64,000 nt of DNA from Hymenobacter sp. HSC-4F20 (GCF_019599275.1 NZ_JAHZTD010000002.1:868001-932000), one strand, 5' to 3'; shown: positions 50,945-60,121, counted from the first letter of the stretch. Numbers and translations: made by a program. Notes: generated by a model not told the origin, from the letters alone.

Positions 50945-52618
50945 ATGTCCTGCGTATCCTTTCGGGCTTTTCTCTGTGGCATTATTCTGTTGCTGACCAC
51001 CAGCGCTGCACATGCCCAATCTCCTACCCCTGAGGCGGAGCTGAACACCTTCTACGACCAGCTGAACGCCTACCGCACCACCCGCTACCAGCCCCTACCC
51101 GACCTGGAAGCGCTGCAGTTGCCTTCCACCTTCTCGGGTGCCGATTTACAGGCCCTGCACCTGCAGGACCGCCACATCGTGCGGGTTGATTTGGTATACA
51201 CCGCTTTCCGCCTGAACCCAGCTTTTAATCAGCGCCAGCTCAACCTCAACCGCATCCGCAACCTGGCGGCGGGCGTGCCGGGCCTGCTCCAGGATGAGTC
51301 CGTGACCTGGACGCTGGTAGAGCAAACCGGCTGCAACAGCCCCGCCGAGTGCCAGCCGTTTTTCCACGGGTTTGTGGTATACGTGGCCCGGCACGCCACC
51401 ACTGCTACCTCCCGCGCCGACCTCGACAGCCTCACGCGCAAGCTGCGCATCCTGGAAAAGAAGCGCCCCAAAGCCGCCAAAAAAGCTCCCGGCAAAAAGG
51501 TGGCCTGCAACCTGCCCTCCAGCCGCTTCAGCAACCGCCAGATGGCCCGCAGCCTGCGCCGACTTTACCACTGCCCCCAGCGCGACGCCCAACTGGTGAA
51601 GTTTGAGCTAACCGTAGATGCTCGCGGCACTATCCAAACCGTGAAGGTGCTACCCCCTGCCAGGCCCCTGTGCACGACGGAACTGGAAGAGGCCATCCGG
51701 AAAAGCGTGGTCTTCAACTCCGGTTTCCCCATCAACCGGAAGATGTTTCCCTTCATTGCAAAGGGAGTTATCCGGCTCCCCATTGGGCCCTTCCAGCTGC
51801 TAGGGGAAGCCGACATGGGCTTCACCAACTTTGCCCTCCCCGACTCGGCCGCCCGGCTCTACCGCGTCTTCCTGAAAAAGAAGAACAAGCAGCACAAAAA
51901 CGACTACTGCGAGGCGCGCATCACGAAGAAAGGCGAGCTGCTGGCCGCCTCAGATACCGCCACCGAAACCCTACTCCTCCCGCCCGATGCAAACGTGGTT
52001 ACCCGCGTGATGCAGCGCCACCCCGAGTGGAACAAGGAGGTGGTGGTGACGGACGCCACCGGCAGCATGTTCCCCTACACCTACGACCTGCTGGCCTGGC
52101 TGCAGCTCAGCGCCCTCGAAGACCCGAAAACCTTTGTGTTCTTCAACGATGGCAACGACCAGCCCGACAAAGACAAGCGCGTGGGCGAAACCGGCGGCTT
52201 CCACCACGTAAAAACCGACAGCTACGAGGCCGTCAAAAACAAACTGATTGAAACCATGAAGGCCGGCGGGGGCGGCGACGCGCCCGAAAATGATGCCGAA
52301 GCCCTGCTCTACGCCCAGCAGCTCGCCGGCCCCGACGCCTCCCCCGACCTCATCCTGATTGCCGACAACTACACCTTCCCCCGCGACGCCAAGCTCCTCA
52401 AAAACACCACGGCCCAGGTCCGCATCATCCTCTGCGGCGTCCACGACTACATTAACCCCAAGTACCTCGCCCTGGCTCGCAAGCACGGCTTCACCCTGCA
52501 CACCATCGAAGGAGACATTGAGAATCTAAGCAAGCTGCTGGAAGGCGAAACCATCACTATCCAGGGCCAGCAGTACCAAGTGACGAAGGACGGGTTTAAG
52601 CTGATTCAGAAGACATAG
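50945..52618 (+). CDS. Exported protein with TonB_C-like and von Willebrand A-like domains
   Basis: A 557-aa protein with a signal peptide (FLCGIILLLTTSAAHAQ). A helical N-terminal part has YDQLNAYRTTRYQPLPD. Around residues 210-290 a segment resembles a TonB C-terminal domain (FELTVDARGTIQTVKVLPPA; LEEAIRKSVVFNSGFPIN). A VWA-like domain follows: EVVVTDATGSMFPYTYDLLA is a MIDAS-type D-x-T-x-S start, and LILIADNYTFPRDAKLL and RIILCGVHDYINPKYLALA continue it. Start at 50945 preferred to GTG 50924. It is the last chromosome-like gene before the foreign island. Confidence 0.65.
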   Translation: MSCVSFRAFLCGIILLLTTSAAHAQSPTPEAELNTFYDQLNAYRTTRYQPLPDLEALQLPSTFSGADLQALHLQDRHIVRVDLVYTAFRLNPAFNQRQLNLNRIRNLAAGVPGLLQDESVTWTLVEQTGCNSPAECQPFFHGFVVYVARHATTATSRADLDSLTRKLRILEKKRPKAAKKAPGKKVACNLPSSRFSNRQMARSLRRLYHCPQRDAQLVKFELTVDARGTIQTVKVLPPARPLCTTELEEAIRKSVVFNSGFPINRKMFPFIAKGVIRLPIGPFQLLGEADMGFTNFALPDSAARLYRVFLKKKNKQHKNDYCEARITKKGELLAASDTATETLLLPPDANVVTRVMQRHPEWNKEVVVTDATGSMFPYTYDLLAWLQLSALEDPKTFVFFNDGNDQPDKDKRVGETGGFHHVKTDSYEAVKNKLIETMKAGGGGDAPENDAEALLYAQQLAGPDASPDLILIADNYTFPRDAKLLKNTTAQVRIILCGVHDYINPKYLALARKHGFTLHTIEGDIENLSKLLEGETITIQGQQYQVTKDGFKLIQKT

Positions 52619-52720
52619 ATTGCTTTTACAGGAAGTAAATTTATACGCTAACATCAGTTTTCTTTCTTTAAATTCACCCTCCAAAATATTCAATAAAACA
52701 CATTTTAAATCAATCAGTCA

Positions 52721-54006
52721 ATGTTTCACATAGAACGCGTAGAAATAGATGGATTTTGGAGAAAATACTCAGCCATTACAAAATTACATCCTGATGTAAA
52801 TATTTTTATTGGGTATAATGGAACAGGAAAAACAACATTTATGAATTTATTATTAGCTGCCCTTAGAGCAGATATAAGTACACTAGCAGCTAATGATTTT
52901 AACTCTATAGAAATACTTTTAAAAGAAAATAAAAGGACTAGAAAAATAAGCTTAACCAAACAGACTTTCGAATCATCCCCTTACGATTTTGTCAAATACA
53001 AAGTAGGTAGTTATACATGGGAGCTTCCACTAATTCCAATAGATTCACCCTACCCTAGACACAGCAGCAGATATATGGGTTTACAAAAGTCCATAGAATT
53101 AAAAAATCTCAAAGAGGAATTAAACAGTTTAATGAGCATAAGTAGTTTATCAGTACATAGAACTACGGAGGAAAATTCATATGAAGAAGATATAAATCCA
53201 AGACAGAGAAAATCCATATCACCTATTGACCTTCGACTTGATAAACTTGTTCAGCAATTAACAGTATATCAACTGTCTTTGGCAGAACAATCAAGCAAAG
53301 TTTCATCAACTTTTCAAAAGGATGTTTTGTTGTCAATGTTATATGAAGAAAAATTCGACAACTTTACGTTCCAAGAAGGAAAAAATACCGAGTTAATTAA
53401 AGAAAAAGAAGGTTTAACAAAAGCCTATAAAGAACTAGGAGCTTTGGATGACAATTCTAAAGCTAAAATTGAAATTCACATATCTGCATTGAGAAAGAGC
53501 TTAACAGCTTTAAGAAAATCAAATGAAGATGGAATTGGCATATCAATAAATGATATAATGCCCTTTTCTCTACTAAAGAGAACACAACATGTTATAAATT
53601 TATCACTTAAAGCAAGAAGCAAGAAATATTTTCACCAATACGAAAATTTATTAAAATTTTAAGTAATTTTTTACAAGACAAGAAAATTTACACTAACCAA
53701 AGTGGTGAATTAACTGTCGAGAAAGACGGAAGTATCATTCCTATTCCGCAACTTTCTTCAGGTGAAAAACAACTTATAATTTTACTAACTGAAACGCTAC
53801 TGCAAAGAAATCAGCCTTTTATTTTCCTAGCAGATGAACCTGAATTGTCACTACATATTGAATGGCAAGCACAAGTAATTTCCTCAATTAAACAACTGAA
53901 TCCCAAATCACAAATAATAGTTGCTACACATTCTCCGGAAATCACCTCTGGATGGATAAATAATGTACTTCAAATGGAATCAGTTGTTACCAATGGAAAG
54001 TCTTAG
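52721..54006 (+). pseudogene. AAA ATPase of a PARIS-like defence module (AriA-like), frameshifted
   Basis: An AAA_15/SMC-like ATPase in two frames. The first part (52721-53662) has Walker A GYNGTGKTT at residues 31-39 (K37), a coiled-coil region, and ends at a TAA. One frame back, from about 53611 to 54006, the protein goes on with EIFSPIRKFIKILSNFL, the signature SSGEKQL, Walker B FLADEPELSLH and the ATHSPEIT loop. Together this gives about 428 residues, a complete ATPase. The region is A+T-rich, unlike the rest of the window. The next gene, DUF4435, overlaps its end by 14 bp, which is the AriA-AriB order of PARIS phage-defence systems. Whether the shift is a mutation, an error or programmed is open. 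Confidence 0.72.
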
Positions 54007-54829
54007 TTACTCTGAAAAAGCATTATCTGCTCTGCCATTATTTCATAGAAAAAAATATGTTATTTATGTTGAAGGACCAGATGATATATTATTTTGGGAC
54101 AATGTTTTACAACAACTTGGATTAACCAATTACATTATAAAACCAGCCGGCGGAGTAGAAGAAATTAAAAAATACAGCTTTAGTATAATAGAAGCATCTG
54201 CCAATATTGTAGTAGCAAGAGACAGAGATTACGAGGATTTTGATGGAACTATACATAACCATCCAAGGATTATATACACGTATGGACATTCAATTGAAAA
54301 TTCTTTGCAATGCAGTAGAATAATAAGCAAACTCATAGCTAACTATTTACGAAGCACTTCTTCCTTTGAACAAGAAGTTGCGAACTGGCATAGAGATTTC
54401 GAAGGTTTAGCACAAGATTTGCTTTTGCTAGAAATAGCAAATACTATTAATAGTAAAAAATACGAAATAACAGGGAAAAGTTGTGTAAAATTCTTACCAA
54501 CTAATAAGGCCTATCTACTTTGTTCTAAAAAGACAAAAAAACACTATGAAAACTTAATACTTAACTTTTCAGATATACATTTAGAAACTGCAGCATCATT
54601 ACTATCTCAAGTGAAAAAAAATATTATCTGGCTAGTAAGAGGGCATTTTCTAACTGCCGCTTCATTAAATTTCATTAAACACATTGTAAAACGAGAAAGA
54701 GGGTCTGACTTCAGCATGGACCATGATTCATTTTACACAATGTTAATTAGTATACTCAATATCAGTTTATTAGATGATGAAGACAGGAATTATCTAAATG
54801 CACAGATTACTACTCTTCTTGCAGCATAA
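53993..54829 (+). CDS. DUF4435 TOPRIM-like protein (AriB-like effector)
   Basis: A 278-aa protein. It has the DUF4435 features: YVIYVEGPDDILFWDNVL with Glu27, then ANIVVARDRDYEDFDG with D77 and D79, and TYGHSIENSL. The Glu plus DxD pattern is that of a TOPRIM nuclease-like fold. In PARIS systems AriB is the effector released from the AriA ATPase after a phage anti-restriction protein is sensed. Here it overlaps the ATPase end by 14 bp. The start ATG at 53993 fits that coupling. It is intact although its partner is frameshifted. A+T-rich, with rare-looking codons for this genome. Confidence 0.8.
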   Translation: MESLSYSEKALSALPLFHRKKYVIYVEGPDDILFWDNVLQQLGLTNYIIKPAGGVEEIKKYSFSIIEASANIVVARDRDYEDFDGTIHNHPRIIYTYGHSIENSLQCSRIISKLIANYLRSTSSFEQEVANWHRDFEGLAQDLLLLEIANTINSKKYEITGKSCVKFLPTNKAYLLCSKKTKKHYENLILNFSDIHLETAASLLSQVKKNIIWLVRGHFLTAASLNFIKHIVKRERGSDFSMDHDSFYTMLISILNISLLDDEDRNYLNAQITTLLAA

Positions 54830-54833
54830 ATCG

Positions 54834-54870
54834 AAAGAGGCTGCAGCTCCTAGGAGCTGCAGCCTCTTTT
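54834..54870 (+). terminator. Terminator of the PARIS-like module
   Basis: 17-bp perfect arms (54834-54850, 54853-54869) around a 2-nt loop with A and T tracts. Confidence 0.8.
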
Positions 54871-54895
54871 GCGTTTAAACCGCAAGCGCGGGAAA

Positions 54896-55070
<175 letters not shown>

Positions 55071-55131
55071 TAAGTGGCATCCTCTATATTGAGAGGCTTT
55101 TACATGTTATCCTGATTCTTAGTCAACTTCT

Positions 55132-56077
55132 ATGGCAGCTACGCCTGAGCTGGTTTCCTGGATCTTTAATGGGCGCACGTATAAAGTGCTACAAGGACAC
55201 TACGGCTTCCACCAAGGCATTGACTACGTGGGGCGACCCAGCACCACGGTTCGGCCGCAGGTGGTTACGCTTACCCTCGACGCCTCCGACGAGGACGCCC
55301 GACTGAGCAGCTACGTGCTTGACCCCCTATCAGCGAGCCAGCAGCCACCTGGAGCAGTATCGCCCCGATGGGTCCCGGCTGCATCGCCTGCACATTCAGG
55401 CGGCACACTGGGTAGGACTGCGTAGCTACTTTGCGCCCGAAGACCCAGCCGGCTGGCCCAGTGAAACCATTACGCTTCGCCTGACGGCCGCTGCCCTGAC
55501 CCTGGATGGCATGACCATCGAATCGCACAGCGTGCTGCCCTGGGATGCACCGGAAGAAGTGCGCCGCCGCGCCCGCATCCTTGGCAACGAAACCAACCTG
55601 GCGGCCGACCGCGCCGTGGCTAAACCTACCGGCCAACCGGCCAAAGTGCAGGCTCCAACGCTAAGCAACGTACCCAGGCTGACTGACAATTCGGAAAAGG
55701 GCGTGTATGGGGAGCACATTTCCGATACCTACATGCGGGCGCAGGGCCACACCAAACTCAACGATGGTGGCCTGGTAACGCCCCCTCCTCCCGGCGGCAC
55801 GGCCCGCGGCAACGGCATCGACGGGGTGTGGAAGCACGGTAACCCGCCACCCGACTATATCATCACGGAAGCCAAGTTTGGCAAGAGCCGCCTGGGCAAG
55901 ACCCAGGATGGCCGCCAGATGAGCGATACGTGGATAGTAGGGAGCAAGCGTCTAACAAAAGCGGTTGGAGAAGATGAAGCTTTTGAAATAGAACGTGCTA
56001 TACGGTTGAGGCGTGTAGAAAAGCGTCTACACCACGTAGATGCCACTGGGCAGCTCACCGAAACCATTTTGTTGTAA
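55132..56077 (+). pseudogene. T6SS tube protein (TssD/Hcp) fused to a PoNe DNase toxin, frameshifted
   Basis: The N-terminal part (from ATG 55132) matches TssD, the Bacteroidetes Hcp-type tube protein of type VI secretion: FNGRTYKVLQGHYGFHQGID followed by YVGRPSTTVRPQVVTLTLD. After the C5 tract at 55323-55327 the frame must shift by one base to continue (DPYQRASSHLEQYRPDGS; TITLRLTAAALTLDG). A linker leads to a PoNe-type nuclease domain: KGVYGEHISDTYM, GNGIDGVW (D230) and PDYIITEAKFG (E246 and K248), then DGRQMSDTWI and LTKAVG. This PD-(D/E)xK DNase kills competitors when injected. As written, the single base breaks the fusion; one fewer C gives about 314 residues. Confidence 0.8.
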
Positions 56078-56086
56078 CCTGATCTT

Positions 56087-56839
56087 ATGAACAAACGCGA
56101 GCTACTGCTAACGGAGGATCACTTCGATAAATCTATTCAACGCCGTACCCGGTTTATTGCTGTCTCTGAAGAGGATGCACAACTGCCAGCCGACGAAGTC
56201 CGCCACGACCTAGTGTATTTAGGTATTTTCAACCGCCGCGTGGAATTGGCGGAATTGAAGTACTCTCGCGGTTACCCCGTCGAAGAAGTGAAACAAGAGT
56301 TGTTGGCCGCTATTGAGGCCTTAGAGCAATACAAGCAGCAGACGCAGGCGGATGAGTTCTTCTTCAACGGGGAGCAAGATGAGTACATGCAGGCCGTGGA
56401 GCTCCTATCATTGGCCTTGCTGCTGCATGTTGACCTGGATGTGTTCCGTCGCTTGGCAGACGCCATCGGAGCTACCGGGCAAGACTACGTGCTGGAATGG
56501 CTCATTAGCCGCCGCCTGCCTGAGCGCCAGCCGACCACCACCAAGCTACTCTTTCCCAAAACCTACGCCCGCCTGCGCGATGCTATCCAAGCCCCGCCGG
56601 ACCTGCAGCCGCAGCTTTTGCGCAGCTTCCTGGCTGGCTGGTACGAGAGCCTCAACACAACCTGGTACAACATCCACGCCCACCGCCTGGATGCTGCCGG
56701 CTTCACGGGCTACTGGTGCTGGGAAGCCGCGGCCGCGGCCTATAGCTTGGGCCTAGATGACTCAGTGCTGCAAACCATGCGCTACTACCCCAAAGACCTG
56801 GCCGACTACGCCTTCGGCCGTAAGCCAACCCTAGCCTAA
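56087..56839 (+). CDS. PoNi-type immunity protein (DUF1910/DUF1911)
   Basis: A 250-aa cytosolic protein nine nt after the toxin gene. The N-terminal half (LTEDHFDKSIQRRTRFIAVS; VELAELKYSRGYPVEEVKQE; RDLV-like HDLVYLGIFNRR) is the DUF1910-type part. The C-terminal half has the DUF1911 mark FTGYWCWEAAAAAYSLGLDD followed by YYPKDLADYA. Together these define PoNi, the specific antidote of PoNe DNases, which binds and neutralises the nuclease inside the producer. It is intact, as expected if it must stay protective whether or not the toxin is on. A terminator follows. Confidence 0.87.
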   Translation: MNKRELLLTEDHFDKSIQRRTRFIAVSEEDAQLPADEVRHDLVYLGIFNRRVELAELKYSRGYPVEEVKQELLAAIEALEQYKQQTQADEFFFNGEQDEYMQAVELLSLALLLHVDLDVFRRLADAIGATGQDYVLEWLISRRLPERQPTTTKLLFPKTYARLRDAIQAPPDLQPQLLRSFLAGWYESLNTTWYNIHAHRLDAAGFTGYWCWEAAAAAYSLGLDDSVLQTMRYYPKDLADYAFGRKPTLA

Positions 56840-56847
56840 CGTAAAGC

Positions 56848-56887
56848 ACACGCGCCCCCTCTGTTCGCAGAGGGGGCGCGTGTATTT
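56848..56887 (+). terminator. Terminator of the toxin/immunity pair
   Basis: 16-bp perfect arms (56848-56863, 56868-56883) with a TTCG tetraloop and a T-rich tail. It also faces the end of lpdA. Confidence 0.8.
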
Positions 56888-56909
56888 TCCCGCACATGCG
56901 GAAGTAGAA

Positions 56910-58316
56910 CTACATGTGAATTGCGCGGTTCTCGGTGGCGGCTAGGCAGGCTTCCTTCATGGCTTCGGCGTAGGTGGGGTGGGCGTGGCTCATGCGGGCG
57001 ACGTCCTCGGCGGAGGCGCGGAACTCCATGGCCGTTACGGCTTCGGCAATGAGGTCGGCGATGCGGGGACCGATCATGTGCACCCCCAGGATTTCGTCGG
57101 TTTCCTTGTCGGCCAGTACTTTCACGAAGCCGTCGAGGTCCATGGAGGCGCGGGCGCGGCCCGAGGCCCGGAAGGGGAAGTTGCCGATTTTGTAGGCCTT
57201 GCCCTGCTCCTTCAGCTGCTCTTCGGTGTAGCCTACGCCGGCCACTTCCGGCCAGGTGTACACTACCCCGGGGATGAGCAGATAGTTTACGTGCGGCTTC
57301 TGGCCGGCAATGGTTTCGGCCACGAACACGCCTTCTTCCTCGGCCTTGTGGGCCAGCATAGCGCCCCGAATCACGTCGCCGATGGCGTAGATGCCGGGCA
57401 CGTTGGTTTGCAGGTGCTCATCAACCTTAATGCGGCCGCGCTCTTCCATTTCAATGCCAGCCGCTTCCAGGTTCAGGCCCGCCGTGTAGGGCACGCGGCC
57501 CACGGCTACCAGGCAGTAGTCGCCTTCAAATTTCACTTCCTCGCCTTTCGGGTTGGTAGCGGTTACGGTCACGGCGTCGCCCTCGCGGGTAGCGCCGGTT
57601 ACTTTGTGGCTCAGGAAAAACTCGATGCCGATTTTGCCCAGAATGCGCTTCAGCTCTTTGCCCAGGGCGCGGTCCATGGTCGGGATGAGGGAGTCCATGA
57701 ACTCCACCACCGATACTTTCGCGCCGAGGCGGGCGTACACCGACGCCATTTCCAGCCCGATTACGCCGCCGCCAATCACAATCATGTGCTTGGGCACCTC
57801 CCGGATGTTCAGGGCCTCGGTGCTGGTGATGATGCGCTGCTTATCCTGCTGAATGAAGGGTAGTACGGTGGGCTTAGAGCCGGTAGCAATGATGACGTTT
57901 TTCGTCTCGATCTGCTGCTCCTCGCCGCCCGCGGTGGGGGTAATCTTGATGTGATTCTTATCCACGAACGAACCCACGCCCTTCAGCACGTCGATTTTGT
58001 TCTTCTTCATCAGGAACTGGATGCCGTCGGTGTTGGCCTTCACTACCCCGTTCTTCCGGTCGATGAGCTGGTTCATGTTGATCTGCAGGTCGCTCAGCTC
58101 AATGCCGTGCTCCTTGAAGGTGTGGCCGGCATTGTGGAAGTGCTCCGTCGAGTCGAGGAGGGCTTTGCTGGGGATGCAGCCTACGTTGAGGCAGGTGCCG
58201 CCCAGGGTGTCGTACTTCTCAATCAGGGCAGTTTTGAGGCCTAGCTGGGAGCAGCGGATGGCCGCCACATAACCGCCCGGCCCGGAGCCGATGACGGTAA
58301 CGTCGTATTGGTTCAT
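56910..58316 (-). CDS. lpdA: Dihydrolipoyl dehydrogenase (E3)
   Basis: A 468-aa pyridine nucleotide-disulphide oxidoreductase that reoxidises lipoyl groups in 2-oxo acid dehydrogenases. Motifs: FAD fold VIGSGPGGYVAAIRCSQLG, the redox-active disulphide GGTCLNVGCIPSKALL, NAD fold IGGGVIGLEMASVYARLG, the second FAD site YAIGDVIRGAMLAHKA, and the dimer-interface His in [10 protein letters not shown]. The ATG at 58316 (MNQYDVTVIGSG) is used. Its 3' end is the site where the conflict-gene locus is attached: a partial copy of these last codons lies 2 kb downstream at 54896-55070. Confidence 0.96.
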   Translation of the reverse strand: MNQYDVTVIGSGPGGYVAAIRCSQLGLKTALIEKYDTLGGTCLNVGCIPSKALLDSTEHFHNAGHTFKEHGIELSDLQINMNQLIDRKNGVVKANTDGIQFLMKKNKIDVLKGVGSFVDKNHIKITPTAGGEEQQIETKNVIIATGSKPTVLPFIQQDKQRIITSTEALNIREVPKHMIVIGGGVIGLEMASVYARLGAKVSVVEFMDSLIPTMDRALGKELKRILGKIGIEFFLSHKVTGATREGDAVTVTATNPKGEEVKFEGDYCLVAVGRVPYTAGLNLEAAGIEMEERGRIKVDEHLQTNVPGIYAIGDVIRGAMLAHKAEEEGVFVAETIAGQKPHVNYLLIPGVVYTWPEVAGVGYTEEQLKEQGKAYKIGNFPFRASGRARASMDLDGFVKVLADKETDEILGVHMIGPRIADLIAEAVTAMEFRASAEDVARMSHAHPTYAEAMKEACLAATENRAIHM

Positions 58317-58424
58317 ATTCAACGAGTGAATTCGGTGGAAATCAACAGGGCAAAGGTAGGCAAGCCGAAGTTGTGAGGTAGGGAAATTGTGAAATGCTGA
58401 CCAAGCATATGTTCTACCAGAGCC

Positions 58425-58687
58425 AAGGCTGTCTCCCTTCTTGTGTAACGAGCGGTAGAGGGTGGTTGACTAGCCTGAAACGGTGACAGTAAAACGACCG
58501 GAACCGTACGACTACCCCAGACTGTCATGTCGAGCTTGTCGAGACATCTCGCTGGAATCGTTGAGGTAGCAATGCAACATCAGCACGCGAGATGTCTCGA
58601 CAAGCTCGACATGACGTGTGGAAATAGACTGTTTACTGATTATCAACCTCCCCTACCCCCTCGTTACACAAGAAGGGAAACAGCCTT
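58425..58687. mobile_element. Nested MITE-like inverted-repeat element upstream of lpdA
   Basis: Imperfect outer inverted repeats of about 44 bp (58425-58468 and 58643-58687; ends AAGGCTGT ... ACAGCCTT) enclose a second, perfect inverted repeat of 29 bp (58524-58552, 58587-58615). The inner arms share GTCATGTCGAGC with the element at 50753-50845. No transposase is encoded. This looks like one non-autonomous element inserted into another. Confidence 0.7.
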
Positions 58688-58722
58688 TAACTCCGCGCTT
58701 GTGGCTACTAGAAGTTGTAGTG

Positions 58723-59097
58723 CTAGGGCTGTTGCTTAACCGATGCTGTGCAGTGCGCAGGAGTAACAGGTAGAGCGGCAGCCTCACAGCTGCTGGTCCA
58801 TTCGCTGAGGCTTTTGAGGATGGGTAGCAGCCGCAATCCGTTTTCAGTGAGGGAATAGTCCACGCGGGGAGGCACCTCATTGAAGGCTTCGCGCCGGATC
58901 AGGCCGGATTCTTCCAGCTCCTTCAGCTGCTCGGCCAGAACTTTGCGTGATATCAACGGTATATGCGCCGCCAGTTGCCCGAACCGGATGCGGCGCTGGC
59001 CTATGCCCCAAATAATGAGGGGTTTCCATTTCCCGCCGAGGATGCCCATGGTGCGCGTCATGGAGCAGGAAGAGCTTAGCATCTGGTCGTTTTTCAT
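58723..59097 (-). CDS. HxlR-family transcriptional regulator
   Basis: A 124-aa winged-helix regulator with the HxlR pattern: an N-terminal Cys (C11, SSSCSMTRTMGILGGKWKPL), LIIWGIGQRRIRFGQLAAHI, LISRKVLAEQLKELEESGLI and VDYSLTENGLRLLPIL. HxlR proteins often sense reactive electrophiles through the N-terminal Cys. It is divergent from a short-chain dehydrogenase gene, and the region between holds three TAACTAGT-type palindromes, so it probably represses or activates that gene and its own. Confidence 0.9.
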   Translation of the reverse strand: MKNDQMLSSSCSMTRTMGILGGKWKPLIIWGIGQRRIRFGQLAAHIPLISRKVLAEQLKELEESGLIRREAFNEVPPRVDYSLTENGLRLLPILKSLSEWTSSCEAAALPVTPAHCTASVKQQP

Positions 59098-59112
59098 GAT
59101 AGTTACCTTGAG

Positions 59113-59173
59113 GTTACTAGTAACGTGCTTGTAACTAGTTTCTTCACAAACTTACTACCTATTAGTAACTAAT
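59113..59173. promoter_or_regulatory. Cluster of palindromic operator sites
   Basis: GTTACTAGTAAC (59113-59124) is a perfect palindrome; AACTAGTT (59133-59140) and ATTAGTAACTAAT (59161-59173) share its core. They lie between the HxlR gene and the SDR gene and fit an HxlR dimer binding repeatedly. Confidence 0.65.
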
Positions 59174-59374
59174 ACACACTATTAGCAGTTCCTTTGCGTA
59201 ACAAATGCCCTCAAGCTGCTAGCAACCTCTGCTTTGTTTGCCGCAGAAAGCCGACCTGATCAGCGGCTGACTGCGGATGGAGTGGCCAAACCACTCTGGT
59301 TTAGTAACCGCCGCAAAACAAGTGCGCGGGCTTATACACCCATAGATCAGCTCCTCTTTATTGAGGATACCCAC

Positions 59375-60121
59375 ATGAAAAAATTAGAAGGAAAAGTCGC
59401 TGTTATCACGGGCGGAAACAGCGGAATCGGCCTGGCTACGGCCAAACGGTTTGTAGAAGAAGGTGCCTACGTGTTCATTACCGGCCGCCGCCAGCAGGAG
59501 CTGGACGCCGCCGTGCAGCAAATCGGCCGCAACGTAACCGCCGTGCAAGGCGACGTAGCCAACCTCACCGACCTCGACCGGCTGTTTGCCACCGTACAGG
59601 CCGAGAAAGGCACCTTGGATATTGTGTTTGCCAATGCCGGGGGCGGCGAGTTTGTACCCCTAGGCGCCATCACGGAAGAGCATTACGACAAGACCTTCAA
59701 CAGCAACGTAAAAGGGCTGGTGTTTACGGTGCAGAAAGCGTTACCCCTGCTCAAGGATGGCAGCTCTATTATTCTGAACGCCTCCATCACCTCCATTAAA
59801 GGCAGTGAGGCCTTCAGCGTGTACAGTGCCACGAAGGCAGCCGTCCGCTCCTTTGCCCGCACCTGGACCACGGACCTGAAGCAGCGCAAGATCCGGGTGA
59901 ATGCCCTCAGCCCCGGCCCAATTGCTACGCCCGCCCTAGATGGCCTCGTCAGCCCGGAGGAGACCGAGCAGCTCAAAGCCAACCTGGTGAGCAGTGTGCC
60001 CCTGGGCCGCCTCGGCGACCCCGACGAAATAGCCAAAGCCGCTTCCTTCCTCGCCTCCGACGAGAGCAGCTTCATCACGGGCATTGAGTTGTTCGTGGAT
60101 GGGGGCGCGGCTCAAATTTAA
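59375..60121 (+). CDS. Short-chain dehydrogenase/reductase (SDR)
   Basis: A 248-aa classical SDR. It has the nucleotide-binding [19 protein letters not shown], the NAG-like motif [12 protein letters not shown], the catalytic Ser in [11 protein letters not shown], the YxxxK pair in [16 protein letters not shown], and the C-terminal [11 protein letters not shown]. The ATG at 59375 ([14 protein letters not shown]) is the family start; earlier in-frame starts have no match. It is controlled from the same region as the divergent HxlR regulator, suggesting a stress-induced redox role with unknown substrate. A terminator follows. Confidence 0.92.
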   Translation: MKKLEGKVAVITGGNSGIGLATAKRFVEEGAYVFITGRRQQELDAAVQQIGRNVTAVQGDVANLTDLDRLFATVQAEKGTLDIVFANAGGGEFVPLGAITEEHYDKTFNSNVKGLVFTVQKALPLLKDGSSIILNASITSIKGSEAFSVYSATKAAVRSFARTWTTDLKQRKIRVNALSPGPIATPALDGLVSPEETEQLKANLVSSVPLGRLGDPDEIAKAASFLASDESSFITGIELFVDGGAAQI

